From assembly GCA_963782555.1 (NCBI GenBank), contig CAWAKB010000001.1:310001-374000 (forward strand): DNA of 64,000 nucleotides, given 5' to 3'. This document shows positions 1-9,075 of the stretch, piece by piece (position 1 is the first letter of the stretch; each line of letters begins with the position of its first letter). The stretch comes from Hyphomicrobium_A sp963782555. GTDB lineage: Bacteria; Pseudomonadota; Alphaproteobacteria; Rhizobiales; Hyphomicrobiaceae. The position numbers were made by a program, and so were the translations under genes. Below the pieces are notes generated by a model. That model ran no database searches and was not told where the DNA came from. It saw only the letters and a program-made list of their open reading frames with translations.

Positions 1-32
1 ACAGCCTGGAGCCGTCCACACATGGCCCATTG

Positions 33-187
33 CCGCGCAGATCGCTCCGCGCGGCCGCTTGTTTTGTGCTTCGCGTCCGGCGTCAGCCCAGCCGCTGCTC
101 CAGCGCTGAGAGCTCGTCGGCCAGCGCCTTGGGCAGCTTGTCGCCGAAGGTGGCGCAGTGCGCCGCTGATCAGCGCAGCTCCCCACG
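33..187 (-). pseudogene. Truncated copy of the pckG 3' end with its terminator
   Basis: This stretch repeats the 3' end of the intact pckG downstream. Bases 33-62 are identical to 846-875, which is the terminator hairpin. Bases 81-160 match 895-974 at 74 of 80 positions and include the stop codon. Homology weakens after about 160 and ends near 187, so only about the last 30 codons remain and there is no start. The copy is in the same orientation as pckG. It is a remnant of a tandem duplication or one flank of an insertion. The segment between the two copies carries a small exported protein gene. Confidence 0.85.
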
Positions 188-223
188 CGGCCCGAGCGCC
201 AGCCCCCTGCTTTGCGGCATCTT

Positions 224-505
224 TCATTGGCTGCTTTGCTTGCATGCCCGAACGCAGTCCACGACTTCCTTCTCTTTGTTCAGCACACATTTGGTGTCGT
301 AGTTACGAGCCGCTGTCTGGTGGGCTACGCATTCGGTCTTTGCCAGTTCCATCCTATCGACGCAGGCCTTGACACAGTCGTCGAACATTTTGATCGCATC
401 CTCGCCGCTTGTCTGTGCCGACACGGATGACGACTCCACGCTCATCCATGTACTGGCTGCAAGCACAATTAATGCCGCGCCTTTGATGAGCCTGCTCAAA
501 TCCAT
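224..505 (-). CDS. Small exported twin-CX3C cysteine protein
   Basis: This is a 93-residue protein of unknown function. The N-terminus has a lysine, then a hydrophobic stretch and an Ala-rich end (SVSAQ), which reads as a Sec signal peptide cleaved around residues 30-31. The mature part has six cysteines: a CVKAC motif, two single cysteines in the middle, and a CVRAC motif near the C-terminus. Paired CX3C motifs in a short, probably helical protein suggest a disulfide-stapled helical hairpin in the periplasm. It is preceded by a perfect FNR/FixK-type box 97 bases upstream, so expression under low oxygen is likely. It lies between a pckG remnant and pckG. I do not recognise the family. Confidence 0.7.
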   Translation of the reverse strand: MDLSRLIKGAALIVLAASTWMSVESSSVSAQTSGEDAIKMFDDCVKACVDRMELAKTECVAHQTAARNYDTKCVLNKEKEVVDCVRACKQSSQ

Positions 506-601
506 GGCGCTAATTCCTCCCTTATTTGCCTAGCTCTAGTTGCTCGAGGCAGAAATTACTTCTGCCCGGAAATAGGTAAGGCTGCTGCTTCTGTTGCCTC
601 C

Positions 602-615
602 TTGATTTCAATCAA
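602..615. promoter_or_regulatory. FNR/FixK-type box upstream of the CX3C gene
   Basis: The sequence TTGATTTCAATCAA is a perfect TTGAT-N4-ATCAA palindrome, the consensus for FNR, Anr and FixK regulators. It is 97 bases upstream of the start codon at 505 on the minus strand, a suitable distance for activation. The rest of the 391-base gap 506-896 holds the pckG terminator and a 12-base palindrome at 811-822, and no gene that I can support. Confidence 0.65.
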
Positions 616-841
616 TGGATCGGATCACGGTTGCTTGCGGCTCCCGTGATCGCGCAAACGAGTCGGATTTGACGGCGGCAGCTGGTTGGTCGTCGGGAGG
701 GGTTCTTTTTGAAGCTGTCGGCCGCAGCCCTGCAAGAGCGGCAATGGCCGGCCAATTCGGTTCCAGCCGGGATCCACGCAAGCTTCCACATTCGCTCTTG
801 GTGAAAGTGGGCACACGTGTGCACAAGCTTGCAAAACGAAA

Positions 842-871
842 GCGGCCGCGCAGATCGCTCCGCGCGGCCGC
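842..871 (-). terminator. pckG terminator hairpin
   Basis: A perfect 9-base GC stem (GCGGCCGCG at 842-850 with CGCGGCCGC at 863-871) lies just past the pckG stop. Read on the minus strand it is followed by a T-rich run, the complement of 831-841, as expected for intrinsic termination. The same hairpin recurs at 33-62. Confidence 0.8.
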
Positions 872-896
872 TTGTTGTCTAAGTTCGCCGTGAGCG

Positions 897-2723
897 TCAG
901 CCCAGCCGCTGCTCCAGCGCTGCGAGTTCGTCGGCCAGCGCCTTGGGCAGCTTCGCCCCGAAGGTGGCGAAGTGCTGCTTGATGAGCGGCAGCTCCGCCT
1001 TCCAGCCGTCCTTGTCGACGCTGGTCAGCTCTTTCATGTCGGCGGGGTCGACCTTGACGTTGGCGACGTCGATGCTGCCCTCCGCGGGAAGCTTGCCGAC
1101 GGGCGTGTCGACGGCTGCCGCCTTGCCGTCGCAGCGCTCGAAGATCCACTTCAAGACGCGAGAATTCTCGGCGTAGCCCGGCCACATGAACTTGCCGGCC
1201 GCGTTCTTGCGGAACCAGTTCACGTAGAACACTTTCGGCATTTTGGCGCCGCCCTTCTCGCCCATCTTCAGCCAGTGGGCGAAGTAGTCACCCATGTGAT
1301 AGCCGCAGAAGGGCAGCATGGCCATGGGATCGCGGCGCACGTCGCCGATCTTGCCGGCAGCGGCAGCCGTCTTCTCCGACGCCATGATGGAGCCCAAGAA
1401 AGTCCCGTGCACCCAGTTGAGCGCCTCCATCACGAGCGGCACCACGGTGGCGCGGCGGCCGCCAAACAAAATCGCGTCGATCGGCACGCCCTTGGGGTCC
1501 TCCCACTCCTTGGCGATCACGGGGCACTGGGCGGCGGGCGCGGTGAAGCGCGCATTGGGGTGCGCGGCGGGGCGGCCTGAGGCCGGGTTCCACGAGCGGC
1601 GCATCCAGTCCACGGTGTGCTGAGGCGCCTCGCCCATCCCTTCCCACCACACGTCGCCGTCGTCGGTCAGCGCCACGTTGGAGTAGATGCAGTTGGCGTA
1701 GAGCGTCTCCATGGCGTTGAAGTTCGACTCCGTCGAGGTGCCGGGTGCCACGCCGAAGAAGCCGGTCTCGGGATTGATGGCGTAGAGACGCCCGTCCTCG
1801 CCGAACTTCATCCAGCAGATGTCGTCGCCGATGGTCTCGGCCTTCCAGCCGGGAATGGTCGGCATCAGCATGGCGAGGTTGGTCTTGCCGCAGGCGGAGG
1901 GGAAGGCCGCGGCCATGTACTTCGATTTCCCTTCCGGATTGGTGAGCTTGAGGATGAGCATGTGCTCGGCCATCCAGCCCTCGTCGCGCGCCTTTACCGA
2001 GGCGATGCGCAGCGCGTGGCACTTCTTGCCGAGAAGCGCGTTGCCGCCGTAGCCGGAGCCGTAGGACCAGATCTCGCGCGTCTCGGGGAAGTGGGAGATG
2101 TACTTCGTTTTGTTGCACGGCCACGGCACGTCGGCGGTCGTCGGCGTCGGGAGCGGATAGCCCACCGTGTGCATGCCGCGCACGAAGTCTTCCGAGTTGC
2201 CGAGCGCGGTCCACACGTCTTTGCCGACGCGGGTCATGATGTGCATGTTGGCGACCGCGTAGGCACTATCGGTCACCATGACGCCGATGCCGGCGATGGG
2301 CGAGCCGATGGGCCCCATGGAGTAGGGCACGACGTACATCGTGCGTCCGGCCATGGCGCCGTCGTAGAGCTTCGACAGCGTCGCCTTCATCTCGGCGGGA
2401 TCGGCCCAGTTGTTGGTGGGGCCGGCGTCGTCCTTCTTGGCGGAGCAGATGTAGGTCTGGTCCTCGACGCGGGCGACGTCCAAGGGATCGGAGCGCACGA
2501 GAACGGAGTTGGGCCGCTTCTCCGGGTTGAGCCACATGGCCGTGCCGCCGTCGACCAGCGACTTGAGTAGATGCTGATACTCGGTGTGCGAGCCGTCGCA
2601 CCAGACGACCGCTTCCGGCTTGAACAGCGCTTTGGCGTCCTCGACGAACGCCAACACCTTGGGGTTGGTGGTCGGGGGAGAAGCGGGCGCAGCATCGGGT
2701 TTGATGGCGGTCTGTACACTCAT
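897..2723 (-). CDS. pckG: Phosphoenolpyruvate carboxykinase (GTP)
   Basis: This 608-residue protein is of the GTP-dependent PEPCK type, which converts oxaloacetate and GTP to PEP and CO2 in gluconeogenesis and anaplerosis. The size matches the GTP-dependent family (about 600 residues) and not the ATP-dependent one (about 530). Visible landmarks are the nucleotide-binding loop FPSACGKTNLAM, the following GDDICWMKFGEDG segment, and INPETGFFGVAPGTS. The start at 2723 (MSVQTAIK) is chosen because GAGGAACC lies just upstream and the length then fits the family; the longer frame upstream has no support. It is followed by a strong terminator. Many alphaproteobacteria carry the ATP-type pckA instead, so the GTP type is worth noting. 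Confidence 0.95.
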   Translation of the reverse strand: MSVQTAIKPDAAPASPPTTNPKVLAFVEDAKALFKPEAVVWCDGSHTEYQHLLKSLVDGGTAMWLNPEKRPNSVLVRSDPLDVARVEDQTYICSAKKDDAGPTNNWADPAEMKATLSKLYDGAMAGRTMYVVPYSMGPIGSPIAGIGVMVTDSAYAVANMHIMTRVGKDVWTALGNSEDFVRGMHTVGYPLPTPTTADVPWPCNKTKYISHFPETREIWSYGSGYGGNALLGKKCHALRIASVKARDEGWMAEHMLILKLTNPEGKSKYMAAAFPSACGKTNLAMLMPTIPGWKAETIGDDICWMKFGEDGRLYAINPETGFFGVAPGTSTESNFNAMETLYANCIYSNVALTDDGDVWWEGMGEAPQHTVDWMRRSWNPASGRPAAHPNARFTAPAAQCPVIAKEWEDPKGVPIDAILFGGRRATVVPLVMEALNWVHGTFLGSIMASEKTAAAAGKIGDVRRDPMAMLPFCGYHMGDYFAHWLKMGEKGGAKMPKVFYVNWFRKNAAGKFMWPGYAENSRVLKWIFERCDGKAAAVDTPVGKLPAEGSIDVANVKVDPADMKELTSVDKDGWKAELPLIKQHFATFGAKLPKALADELAALEQRLG

Positions 2724-2911
2724 GGGCGGCGGTTCCTCGAAAAGTTTTGGTTTGGTTGGAATTGCTACGTCGACTGCTATCATTGAAAGGGGCCGGTTTT
2801 CAAGCAATTGCACCCTGCCGCGGCGCTGGCGGCCGGCAATGGGCGTGCACATGCTGACGGCCGCGCCCCCGTGCGGTTGTGCTCTCCGGATCGAGCGGCC
2901 AGAATGCGGCC

Positions 2912-4069
2912 ATGGGGTGGGGTGAGCGTTTCACGGCGGCGGCGACGGGACCCAGGGGAATCCGCGTTCTCCTGGGCGTGCTGCTCACGCTCGTCGGCCT
3001 CAAGCTGACGGCCGAGGTCTACGCCTTCGGCGGGCGCGTGCACTGCTGGGACACCATGCTGCTCTCAGGCACGTCGGTGTTCGCCGTGGCCGTCGCACTG
3101 GCCCTGTCGCTGCCGCGCCGTTTCGAAAGCGCGCTGACCGAGCTCAGGGTGCATGGCGCGCTGCCGGTGACGGCGGCTGAGACGCGTGAGATAAGGCGCG
3201 ATCTGGAGCGCTCGGGCGCGCGCATGGTGGTGCGCGCGGGCGCCATCGTCGGCGTGCTGGTGCTCGCCGGCTTCCTTTATGTCCTGGTGCCGCAGTTCAT
3301 CGCCATCTGGCAGGATCCGGAGCAGCCGCATGGGCTCGCCGCCGGGCTCATCGGCTTTTTCGGCTTTCTGACGCTCGTGTGCGCCTTCTGCGGCTACGTC
3401 GGCGGCGCCTTCTTGGGGCGCGTGGCGAGCTACGGCCTCTTGGCGCGCAGGCTGAGCCGGCCCGGGTCGCAGCTCAACCTGCAGCCCGGTCACTACGACG
3501 GCGCCAACGGGCTCGCCCCCATCGGCGACCTCTATCTCTACCAGGCGCTCCTGGTGATGTTTCCCATCGTGTGGCTTGCCGCCTGGTGGCTCATTATCCC
3601 CTACTACGACATGAGCACGTGCGGCGTCGGCATCACCAACCCTTACCTCACGTGGCGCGGGCCGCTCGTGGTGCTGTGGATCACGTCGGTGGTGTTTCTC
3701 TATCTGGCGTTCGTGCGTCCGGTGCTGCAGCTGAAGAGCCGCATCAAGTCGGAGCGCGACGAGCTGGAGCGCGTCCGCCTGCCAGAGATCCGGGCCGAGA
3801 TCGACGCCATCCGCGCCAATCTCGCAACCAGTCCCTATGGTGCCGCCGATCGCGCCGTGCAGGAAGAGCGCTTGGGCGCGCTCGCGCGCGAGCATTGGGA
3901 CATCCAGACCATGCCGACGTGGCCGATGGATCGCAGCACGATGAAGCAGTACTTCTCCGTCAACGCCGCCGGCACCGTGGCGCCGCTCGTGCTCAAGGGC
4001 TACGACCTCGCGTCGGGCGGCAGCCTGTTGTCGCCCGGGCTGGCGCGCCTCTTGTCCGGCCTGAGTTGA
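2912..4069 (+). CDS. Uncharacterised multi-pass membrane protein
   Basis: The protein has about 385 residues with several hydrophobic segments: about residues 17-35, 45-65, 105-130, 140-165, 205-235 and 255-275. These are followed by a charged, probably coiled-coil stretch (LKSRIKSERDELERVRLPEI) and a soluble C-terminal tail. I see no catalytic motif and do not recognise the family. ATG 2912 (MGWGERF) is the likeliest start; an upstream ATG at 2879 would add 11 residues of poor quality. It is divergent from pckG and convergent with the next gene, with a hairpin between them. Confidence 0.7.
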   Translation: MGWGERFTAAATGPRGIRVLLGVLLTLVGLKLTAEVYAFGGRVHCWDTMLLSGTSVFAVAVALALSLPRRFESALTELRVHGALPVTAAETREIRRDLERSGARMVVRAGAIVGVLVLAGFLYVLVPQFIAIWQDPEQPHGLAAGLIGFFGFLTLVCAFCGYVGGAFLGRVASYGLLARRLSRPGSQLNLQPGHYDGANGLAPIGDLYLYQALLVMFPIVWLAAWWLIIPYYDMSTCGVGITNPYLTWRGPLVVLWITSVVFLYLAFVRPVLQLKSRIKSERDELERVRLPEIRAEIDAIRANLATSPYGAADRAVQEERLGALAREHWDIQTMPTWPMDRSTMKQYFSVNAAGTVAPLVLKGYDLASGGSLLSPGLARLLSGLS

Positions 4070-4082
4070 GCCCCACTGAATT

Positions 4083-4116
4083 CCCTCTCCCCATGCAAGA
4101 GGGTATGGGGAGAGGG
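4083..4116. repeat. REP-like hairpin between convergent genes
   Basis: A perfect 12-base inverted repeat (CCCTCTCCCCAT at 4083-4094, ATGGGGAGAGGG at 4105-4116) with a 10-base loop fills the gap between two convergent genes. There is no T-run on either side, so it looks more like a dispersed palindromic REP-type element than a classical terminator, but it could end transcription from both directions. Confidence 0.6.
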
Positions 4117-4126
4117 GATGCCCCGG

Positions 4127-6001
4127 CTACTCGCTGATCTGGCCTGGTCCCGGCACGGCGCCGAGCCCCGGTCCGGGCGGAGCCGCGCTCTTCAGCGGCC
4201 CGCGCACAAAATTGGCAAGGCTCACCTGCGGAAAATAGGTGCCCTCGAGCTCGCGCACCCACGGCTGTCCCGTCTTGGCCTTCAGCGCAGGATCGGAGAA
4301 GCGGTAGTCGTAAAGCTCGGCGCGCACGTATCGCGGCGGGTGGTCGGGAAAGGGGTTCACCGCGAAGAGGCTGAGCACGGGCTTGCTGCCGTCGAGCAGA
4401 CCTTTCATCAGGCGCTCGATCCACAAGTTCCGCCCCAAGCCCTCGAAGGCGGCAAACCACAGCTGCCAGTCGAGGCGCGGCTGCAACGGGATGTTCCAGG
4501 AGAGCGGGCGGTCGACCGGGCCCGACTGGTAGGGCAGCACGTACTCGCGCCAGGTCGTCCCGTCGTTCGAGCCCTCGATGATGATATCGGGCCGCGCCGT
4601 GGTCATCACCGCGAACACGCCGTAGGGATTGACGATCAGGAACGGCGAGGCGGCCTCCGACAGCGCATTGACGAAGGGAAGGCTGCGCCCCGTCAGCGGC
4701 TGCCAAATTAGGTTCAGACCCACCGGCACCACGACGAGCGCGAGCAGCGTCGCCAGCACCGTTGCCATCCGCCCGGGGCGTGGCGCCTCCAGCTCGACGC
4801 GGGCAACGAGCCGCTTGGGAACGATGTGCCGCAGCGCCTGGTCGTCGAACAGGAAGAGGCACATGAGCATCGTCAGCAGATTGAAGAAATTGTAGCTGCC
4901 GGTGAGAACGATGCCGAGCTGGAAAGCGAGCACGAGGAGCCCGCCGATGGCGCGCGGGCGCCGCGGCAGGAAAATGAGAAAGACGACGACGAGCTCGAGC
5001 ACGAGCGTGGCGGCGGTGGCGACGGCGAGCAGCCAATGGGGCGCTTGCGCCGCGTACCAGGCGAGCGGCGAGGGCAGCGGCTGCGTCCAGAAATGGTAGT
5101 CGAGCGCGGTGAGCTCGTGCCAGGTCGGGTCGCCCGAAATTACCTTCACCACGCCGGAGAGGAACACGAAACGGAAGAGCAGGAGGCGGTAGAGCCAGAC
5201 CACGATGCGCGATCCGCCCGTGAGGAAGATCGCGAGGAAGCCCGCCTCGACCAGCAGCATGTCCCACTGGAAGTTCATGAACAGCTGGCCGGCATAGGTG
5301 TAGGAGAGATAGAGCGCCCAGAGCGCGATGAGCGCCGCCCGCACGCGAATCCCCAGCACCACCAGCACGCCGAGCGCCACGCCCGCCCAGGTGCCGGCGA
5401 CCAGCGCCGTGTCGCTGGAGGAGAGCCAGAACAGCGTCGGCAGGTGCCAGTAGGCGGACGCGCCCAAGCCCGCATGCGCGGCTTTGAGATATTGCGACAG
5501 CGGCACGATGCCGTCTGAGCCGACGAGCCCGAGGATCTGCAGGCTGAGCGAATAGAACGCGGCGATATAGATGAGGCCGAGCCCGCGCAGGAACAGCCAG
5601 CTCGTGAGATCGTAGCGCTCGGGCTCGAGTGGCGTGCCCCACAGGACGCGTGTGAGGGTCGCGAGCAGCCCGCGGCGCTGGGAGAGGTAGGTGTAAGCGG
5701 CTTCGCTCAGGGCTGCGAAGCCCGGCACGTTTCTATAGAGCCACCACCAAGACCCGCGCGAGGGGACATGTGTGAGAAGCCGGAAGTTTGCCGCCGCGCC
5801 GGCGTACGGGTGCCCATCCCGCTCGATGAGCATCATCGCCCGCTGGAAGCGCTCGACCGGGATCTCGGGGAAGTCGGCGGCCGCCTCCTGGTAGGGCCGA
5901 TAAACGACAGAATTGCCGGTGAGCTTCTGCCAATAGTCGACCCAAGTGCGGCAGATGCCGCACTCGCCGTCGAAGACCAGCGTGGGGCGCGGCCAGTGCA
6001 T
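4127..6001 (-). CDS. DCC-family thiol oxidoreductase fused to a lipase maturation factor-like membrane protein
   Basis: The protein has 624 residues and two parts. Residues 1 to about 115 are a DUF393/DCC domain with the motif DGECGICR near residues 11-18, a CxxC-like redox site. From about residue 130 to the end is a multi-pass membrane protein resembling the lipase maturation factor (LMF1) family: repeated hydrophobic helices, a segment starting WHELTALDYHFWTQPLPSP, and a soluble C-terminal region. LMF proteins assist folding of lipases in the eukaryotic ER. Bacterial members, including fusions to DCC domains, are uncharacterised but suggest disulfide-linked folding of exported proteins. 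The start ATG 6001 leads straight into the DCC domain. Confidence 0.8.
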   Translation of the reverse strand: MHWPRPTLVFDGECGICRTWVDYWQKLTGNSVVYRPYQEAAADFPEIPVERFQRAMMLIERDGHPYAGAAANFRLLTHVPSRGSWWWLYRNVPGFAALSEAAYTYLSQRRGLLATLTRVLWGTPLEPERYDLTSWLFLRGLGLIYIAAFYSLSLQILGLVGSDGIVPLSQYLKAAHAGLGASAYWHLPTLFWLSSSDTALVAGTWAGVALGVLVVLGIRVRAALIALWALYLSYTYAGQLFMNFQWDMLLVEAGFLAIFLTGGSRIVVWLYRLLLFRFVFLSGVVKVISGDPTWHELTALDYHFWTQPLPSPLAWYAAQAPHWLLAVATAATLVLELVVVFLIFLPRRPRAIGGLLVLAFQLGIVLTGSYNFFNLLTMLMCLFLFDDQALRHIVPKRLVARVELEAPRPGRMATVLATLLALVVVPVGLNLIWQPLTGRSLPFVNALSEAASPFLIVNPYGVFAVMTTARPDIIIEGSNDGTTWREYVLPYQSGPVDRPLSWNIPLQPRLDWQLWFAAFEGLGRNLWIERLMKGLLDGSKPVLSLFAVNPFPDHPPRYVRAELYDYRFSDPALKAKTGQPWVRELEGTYFPQVSLANFVRGPLKSAAPPGPGLGAVPGPGQISE

Positions 6002-6158
6002 GGAATGACCGTAAGTCGCGGACAGCCGGGACGCAAACTGGCATCGCGACGCTCAGCCGAATTAGGTCCGCTGGCTGCCCCTTGCTTGTGGCGCGCGGGC
6101 GAACGGGCGTAGGGTGTCTTTTGCTCGTCCAACCCTTCGCATTTGCGAGGTTGCGCTT

Positions 6159-6395
6159 GTGAGCGACCAACACCCCTATCGCATGCTCATGCGCCGGTCG
6201 ATCGTCGACCTTGCGCCGGGCGCGATGTGGGAGCTCAGGTTCGATCAGGTCGGAGATGTCTTCCCACCGGGAATGGTCGGCGAGGGCATTCACCCCAAGG
6301 CGCTGGCAGATTTGCTGGCGTTTGCCGCCGATGTGGGCTGCACCGTCACGAAGGACAACGCCCTCAAGTCCTTCGTTTTTCTCAAGCAGAATTAG
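6159..6395 (+). CDS. Small conserved hypothetical protein
   Basis: The product is about 78 residues, soluble, with no signal peptide or recognised motif. GTG 6159 is chosen because GCGAGG stands about 8 bases upstream; ATG 6183 is an alternative. The C-terminus (TKDNALKSFVFLKQ) reads like a compact folded domain. It ends at a hairpin shared with the convergent gene at 6413-6637. Function is unknown. Confidence 0.5.
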   Translation: MSDQHPYRMLMRRSIVDLAPGAMWELRFDQVGDVFPPGMVGEGIHPKALADLLAFAADVGCTVTKDNALKSFVFLKQN

Positions 6396-6413
6396 GACGC
6401 CTTAGGGCGTCCT
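6394..6413. terminator. Bidirectional hairpin between two small genes
   Basis: A perfect 8-base stem (AGGACGCC and GGCGTCCT) with a 4-base loop covers exactly the junction of the stop codons of two convergent small genes. No clear T-run follows, so termination is inferred from position. Confidence 0.5.
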
Positions 6414-6637
6414 CAGCCCTCGATCGCCTCCAAACCGGCGGTCTTCAAGCGTTCCAGATCACGCTCGCCGCCCGCCACCGCGCTCATGACCCGCAGGGCG
6501 ATGAGGTGGCGAATGTCGCGCTCGTCCGCCAGGGTCGGAAAGAAGACCTTCTCTCTGAGATCATGCCACGCGTCATCACAGGCGCGGCCCATGAGCGCGA
6601 CGGTGGCGGGATCGAAATTGGTATCCGGTGGTGGCAT
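6413..6637 (-). CDS. Small conserved hypothetical protein
   Basis: This is a 74-residue soluble, mostly helical protein starting MPPPDTNFDP. The start at 6637 is set by GGGAG about 7 bases upstream; a longer in-frame ORF upstream lacks support. It contains a run typical of small alphaproteobacterial conserved proteins of unknown function. It is convergent with the preceding gene and lies just upstream of rnpB on the other strand. Confidence 0.55.
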   Translation of the reverse strand: MPPPDTNFDPATVALMGRACDDAWHDLREKVFFPTLADERDIRHLIALRVMSAVAGGERDLERLKTAGLEAIEG

Positions 6638-6820
6638 TTTGTGCTCCCTCTGCCGGGACAGGCGGGAGCACACGCATCTCTCAGCCATCGGCGCCTGCGG
6701 GGGGTCGCTCTCTTGCCGATGATGGGCAAAGCATAAAGGAATATGCAGGAAGGGTCCAATCGGGGCCCATACGGGGAGTTGGACTTGACGGCGCGCGCCA
6801 AAGGCACCTTATTCAATGGT

Positions 6821-7230
<410 letters not shown>

Positions 7231-7520
7231 ATTGTTTCTTTCGCCCCCCGCTTGCGCGATGAATTCCTCTTCACCCTTCTCTCCATGCGGTGCCCGGCTT
7301 CGCCAGGCACTCAGAGCGCTGGAGCGGCTCGGCGAACCGCGCGAACGGGCGGGTATCATCATTCATGAGGGCTCAACGAGCCCTCTCATATCCTAACCAC
7401 TGGTGAGGGCTTTCTTGCGAAGCTAACCTCAGCGCCGCCGCCTTGGCCGGTGACGAAGAGAAGATCAACCAGCGGGCTTTCGGGTAGGTGCCGCTAAACT
7501 GCCGGAGAGGGCATTCATTC

Positions 7521-8253
7521 GTGACTGCGCGGCTAGACCAACACATAGCCCTTGTTACCGGTGCCAGCGGGGGTATCGGGCGCTCCATTTCAGTGGCTCT
7601 TGCCATGCAGGGGGCGGACGTTCATTTGGTCGGCCGCAATCCCGATCGGCTCAAGCTGACGGCCGATTTGTGTGTTCCGCTCAAGCATCAAGTCGGAACG
7701 ACGATCTGCGAGCTCGCCGAGGAACAATCGATCAGGCGTCTGGGCAGCGAGATCGCGCAGAGATACGGCCGCCTCGACATTCTCGTGCATTGTGCCGGAG
7801 CGATTGGTCATTCGACCTTGGAAGACGCGCCGGTCGAAATTCTTGACCAGCAACTGGCGGCGAATATTCGCGGGCCCCTTCTTTTAACGCAAGTCATGCT
7901 GCCCTTGCTCAAGAAGCCGCGTGGCCAGATCGTCTTCATCAATTCCAGCGCCGGACTAAGCTCGGCACCGGGCCGAGGCCACTTCACGGCAACGCAACAT
8001 GCCCTGCGTGCGATCGCCGACACGCTTCGCCAGGAGGTCAACGCTGACAGCGTGCGGGTTCTCAGCGTCTATCCCGGACGAACGGCGACGCCGAGAGTTG
8101 AGGAGCTTTTTGCGAAGGAGAAAAGGCCGTACCAGCCGGAGTTCTCTTTTGCAGCCCGAGGATGTCGCTGCGGTCGTCGTCAATGCGCTGACGCTTCCGT
8201 GGACCGCAGAGGTAACGGACATCACCATTCGGCCTATGCTCAAAGCGTATTGA
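7521..8253 (+). pseudogene. SDR-family oxidoreductase, frameshifted and with altered catalytic residues
   Basis: The reading frame from GTG 7521 (ribosome binding site GGAGAGGG) gives a short-chain dehydrogenase with the NAD(P)-binding motif TGASGGIG and a HCAG motif. The frame breaks near 8142-8148 in a T-rich run; removing one T restores a normal SDR C-terminus (LLQPEDVAAVVVNAL to RPMLKAY) ending at 8253. The catalytic YxxxK is also not intact: the segment reads GHFTATQHALR, with Phe for the proton-donating Tyr and Gln for the Lys. The frameshift may be a sequencing error, but two catalytic substitutions argue for loss of enzymatic function. It sits just 3' of rnpB in the segment bounded by rnpB 3'-end copies. 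Confidence 0.7.
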
Positions 8254-8353
8254 GCATCAGGAACCGCGGGCGTCTGGTCCTTTTGCTCCATTCCGGGGCC
8301 AGGCGAGGCAGTCTCGCCTTGAATTGCCTGCTCGAATTGGGCGCCATGTTGGG

Positions 8354-8986
8354 ATGGCACGTCACTTCTTCAATCTGCGATACGAGGGTCTTCTGGCCTC
8401 GCACCACGAGTTCGCTACCTCCGCGTCGAAACAGGCCGTGGAGGGGGCGCAGATGCTGCTGGGGGCGCATGCCCACTACTACCTGACCGGACGGGTGCCG
8501 CAGCGCATCAACGACAAGGGGCCGGGCTACGAGATCACCGATTTCGCACGCCAGGCGGATGGGTGGCAGGCGGACTTCGCCGTCAACATATTCGCTGAAG
8601 GGGTGTGGGACGCCGTCAAGTATGCCTTCCCTTCGCTCATTTACGACTCCTACCGCGCGTGGGTGCACGGGCGCGTGTATGAGGACCCGCCCTTTGAGCG
8701 TCGCGAGCCGCATCTGGCGAGCTACGGCGAAAAAGGCAAGCGGTTTGTCGACACGGCGATACGGCGGCTGCATCAGGAGCGCTTGTCCCGCCGCGTCGGG
8801 CGCGCCATTGCGCATATGACGGCGGGGATCGGCACGTCCGCTTCGGTGCTGGAAATGACAATCGACGGCCACGCGTTTGGCGTCATCGACTGTCGCGTTC
8901 CGCTATGGAGCGAGGAGGATGTGGCGGAGGGCGTATCGCTGTTTCGACAGAGGGAAGAGGCCGCGCGCCGCCGCCGGATGAACTAG
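8354..8986 (+). CDS. Hypothetical protein, start MARHFFNLRYEG
   Basis: The protein has about 210 residues and no clear signal peptide or transmembrane helix. ATG 8354 is chosen over 8324 because the sequence then begins with a regular beta-like segment (FFNLRYEG); the upstream part is low in quality. The middle is helical and the C-terminus is rich in Arg (RQREEAARRRRMN). I cannot assign a function. It lies between the broken SDR and the second rnpB 3'-end copy, so it belongs to the same inserted unit. Confidence 0.6.
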   Translation: MARHFFNLRYEGLLASHHEFATSASKQAVEGAQMLLGAHAHYYLTGRVPQRINDKGPGYEITDFARQADGWQADFAVNIFAEGVWDAVKYAFPSLIYDSYRAWVHGRVYEDPPFERREPHLASYGEKGKRFVDTAIRRLHQERLSRRVGRAIAHMTAGIGTSASVLEMTIDGHAFGVIDCRVPLWSEEDVAEGVSLFRQREEAARRRRMN

Positions 8987-9010
8987 CCGGTCTCCAGCAC
9001 TTGCATTCCC

Positions 9011-9060
9011 GGATACAACCCGGCTTACGGGCCTGCTTGTACTATTTCTTCCGCCCTCCG
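9011..9060 (+). repeat. Degenerate copy of the rnpB 3' end
   Basis: These 50 bases align without gaps to 7201-7250 with 40 identities, including the CGGCTTAC core and 20 bases beyond the RNA end. They are in the same orientation as rnpB. A 3'-end copy of an RNA gene about 1.8 kb from the intact gene is what integration at, or duplication of, the gene end would leave behind. No integrase is present. Confidence 0.75.
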
Positions 9061-9075
9061 TTCACGCGTCGGTCG

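Noticed and set aside
811..822. Perfect 12-base palindrome GCACACGTGTGC downstream of pckG
   Set aside because: No known regulator match and no repeated copy in the window; could be chance in GC-rich DNA.
1617..2570. Long open frame opposite pckG (317 codons)
   Set aside because: It is an antisense shadow caused by high-GC codon use; its residue composition is low-complexity (Gly, Arg, His, Val) and has no motif.
3993..5642. Long frame overlapping the DCC/LMF fusion on the same strand
   Set aside because: It is Arg/Ala-rich with no motif, while the overlapping frame gives a recognisable fusion protein.
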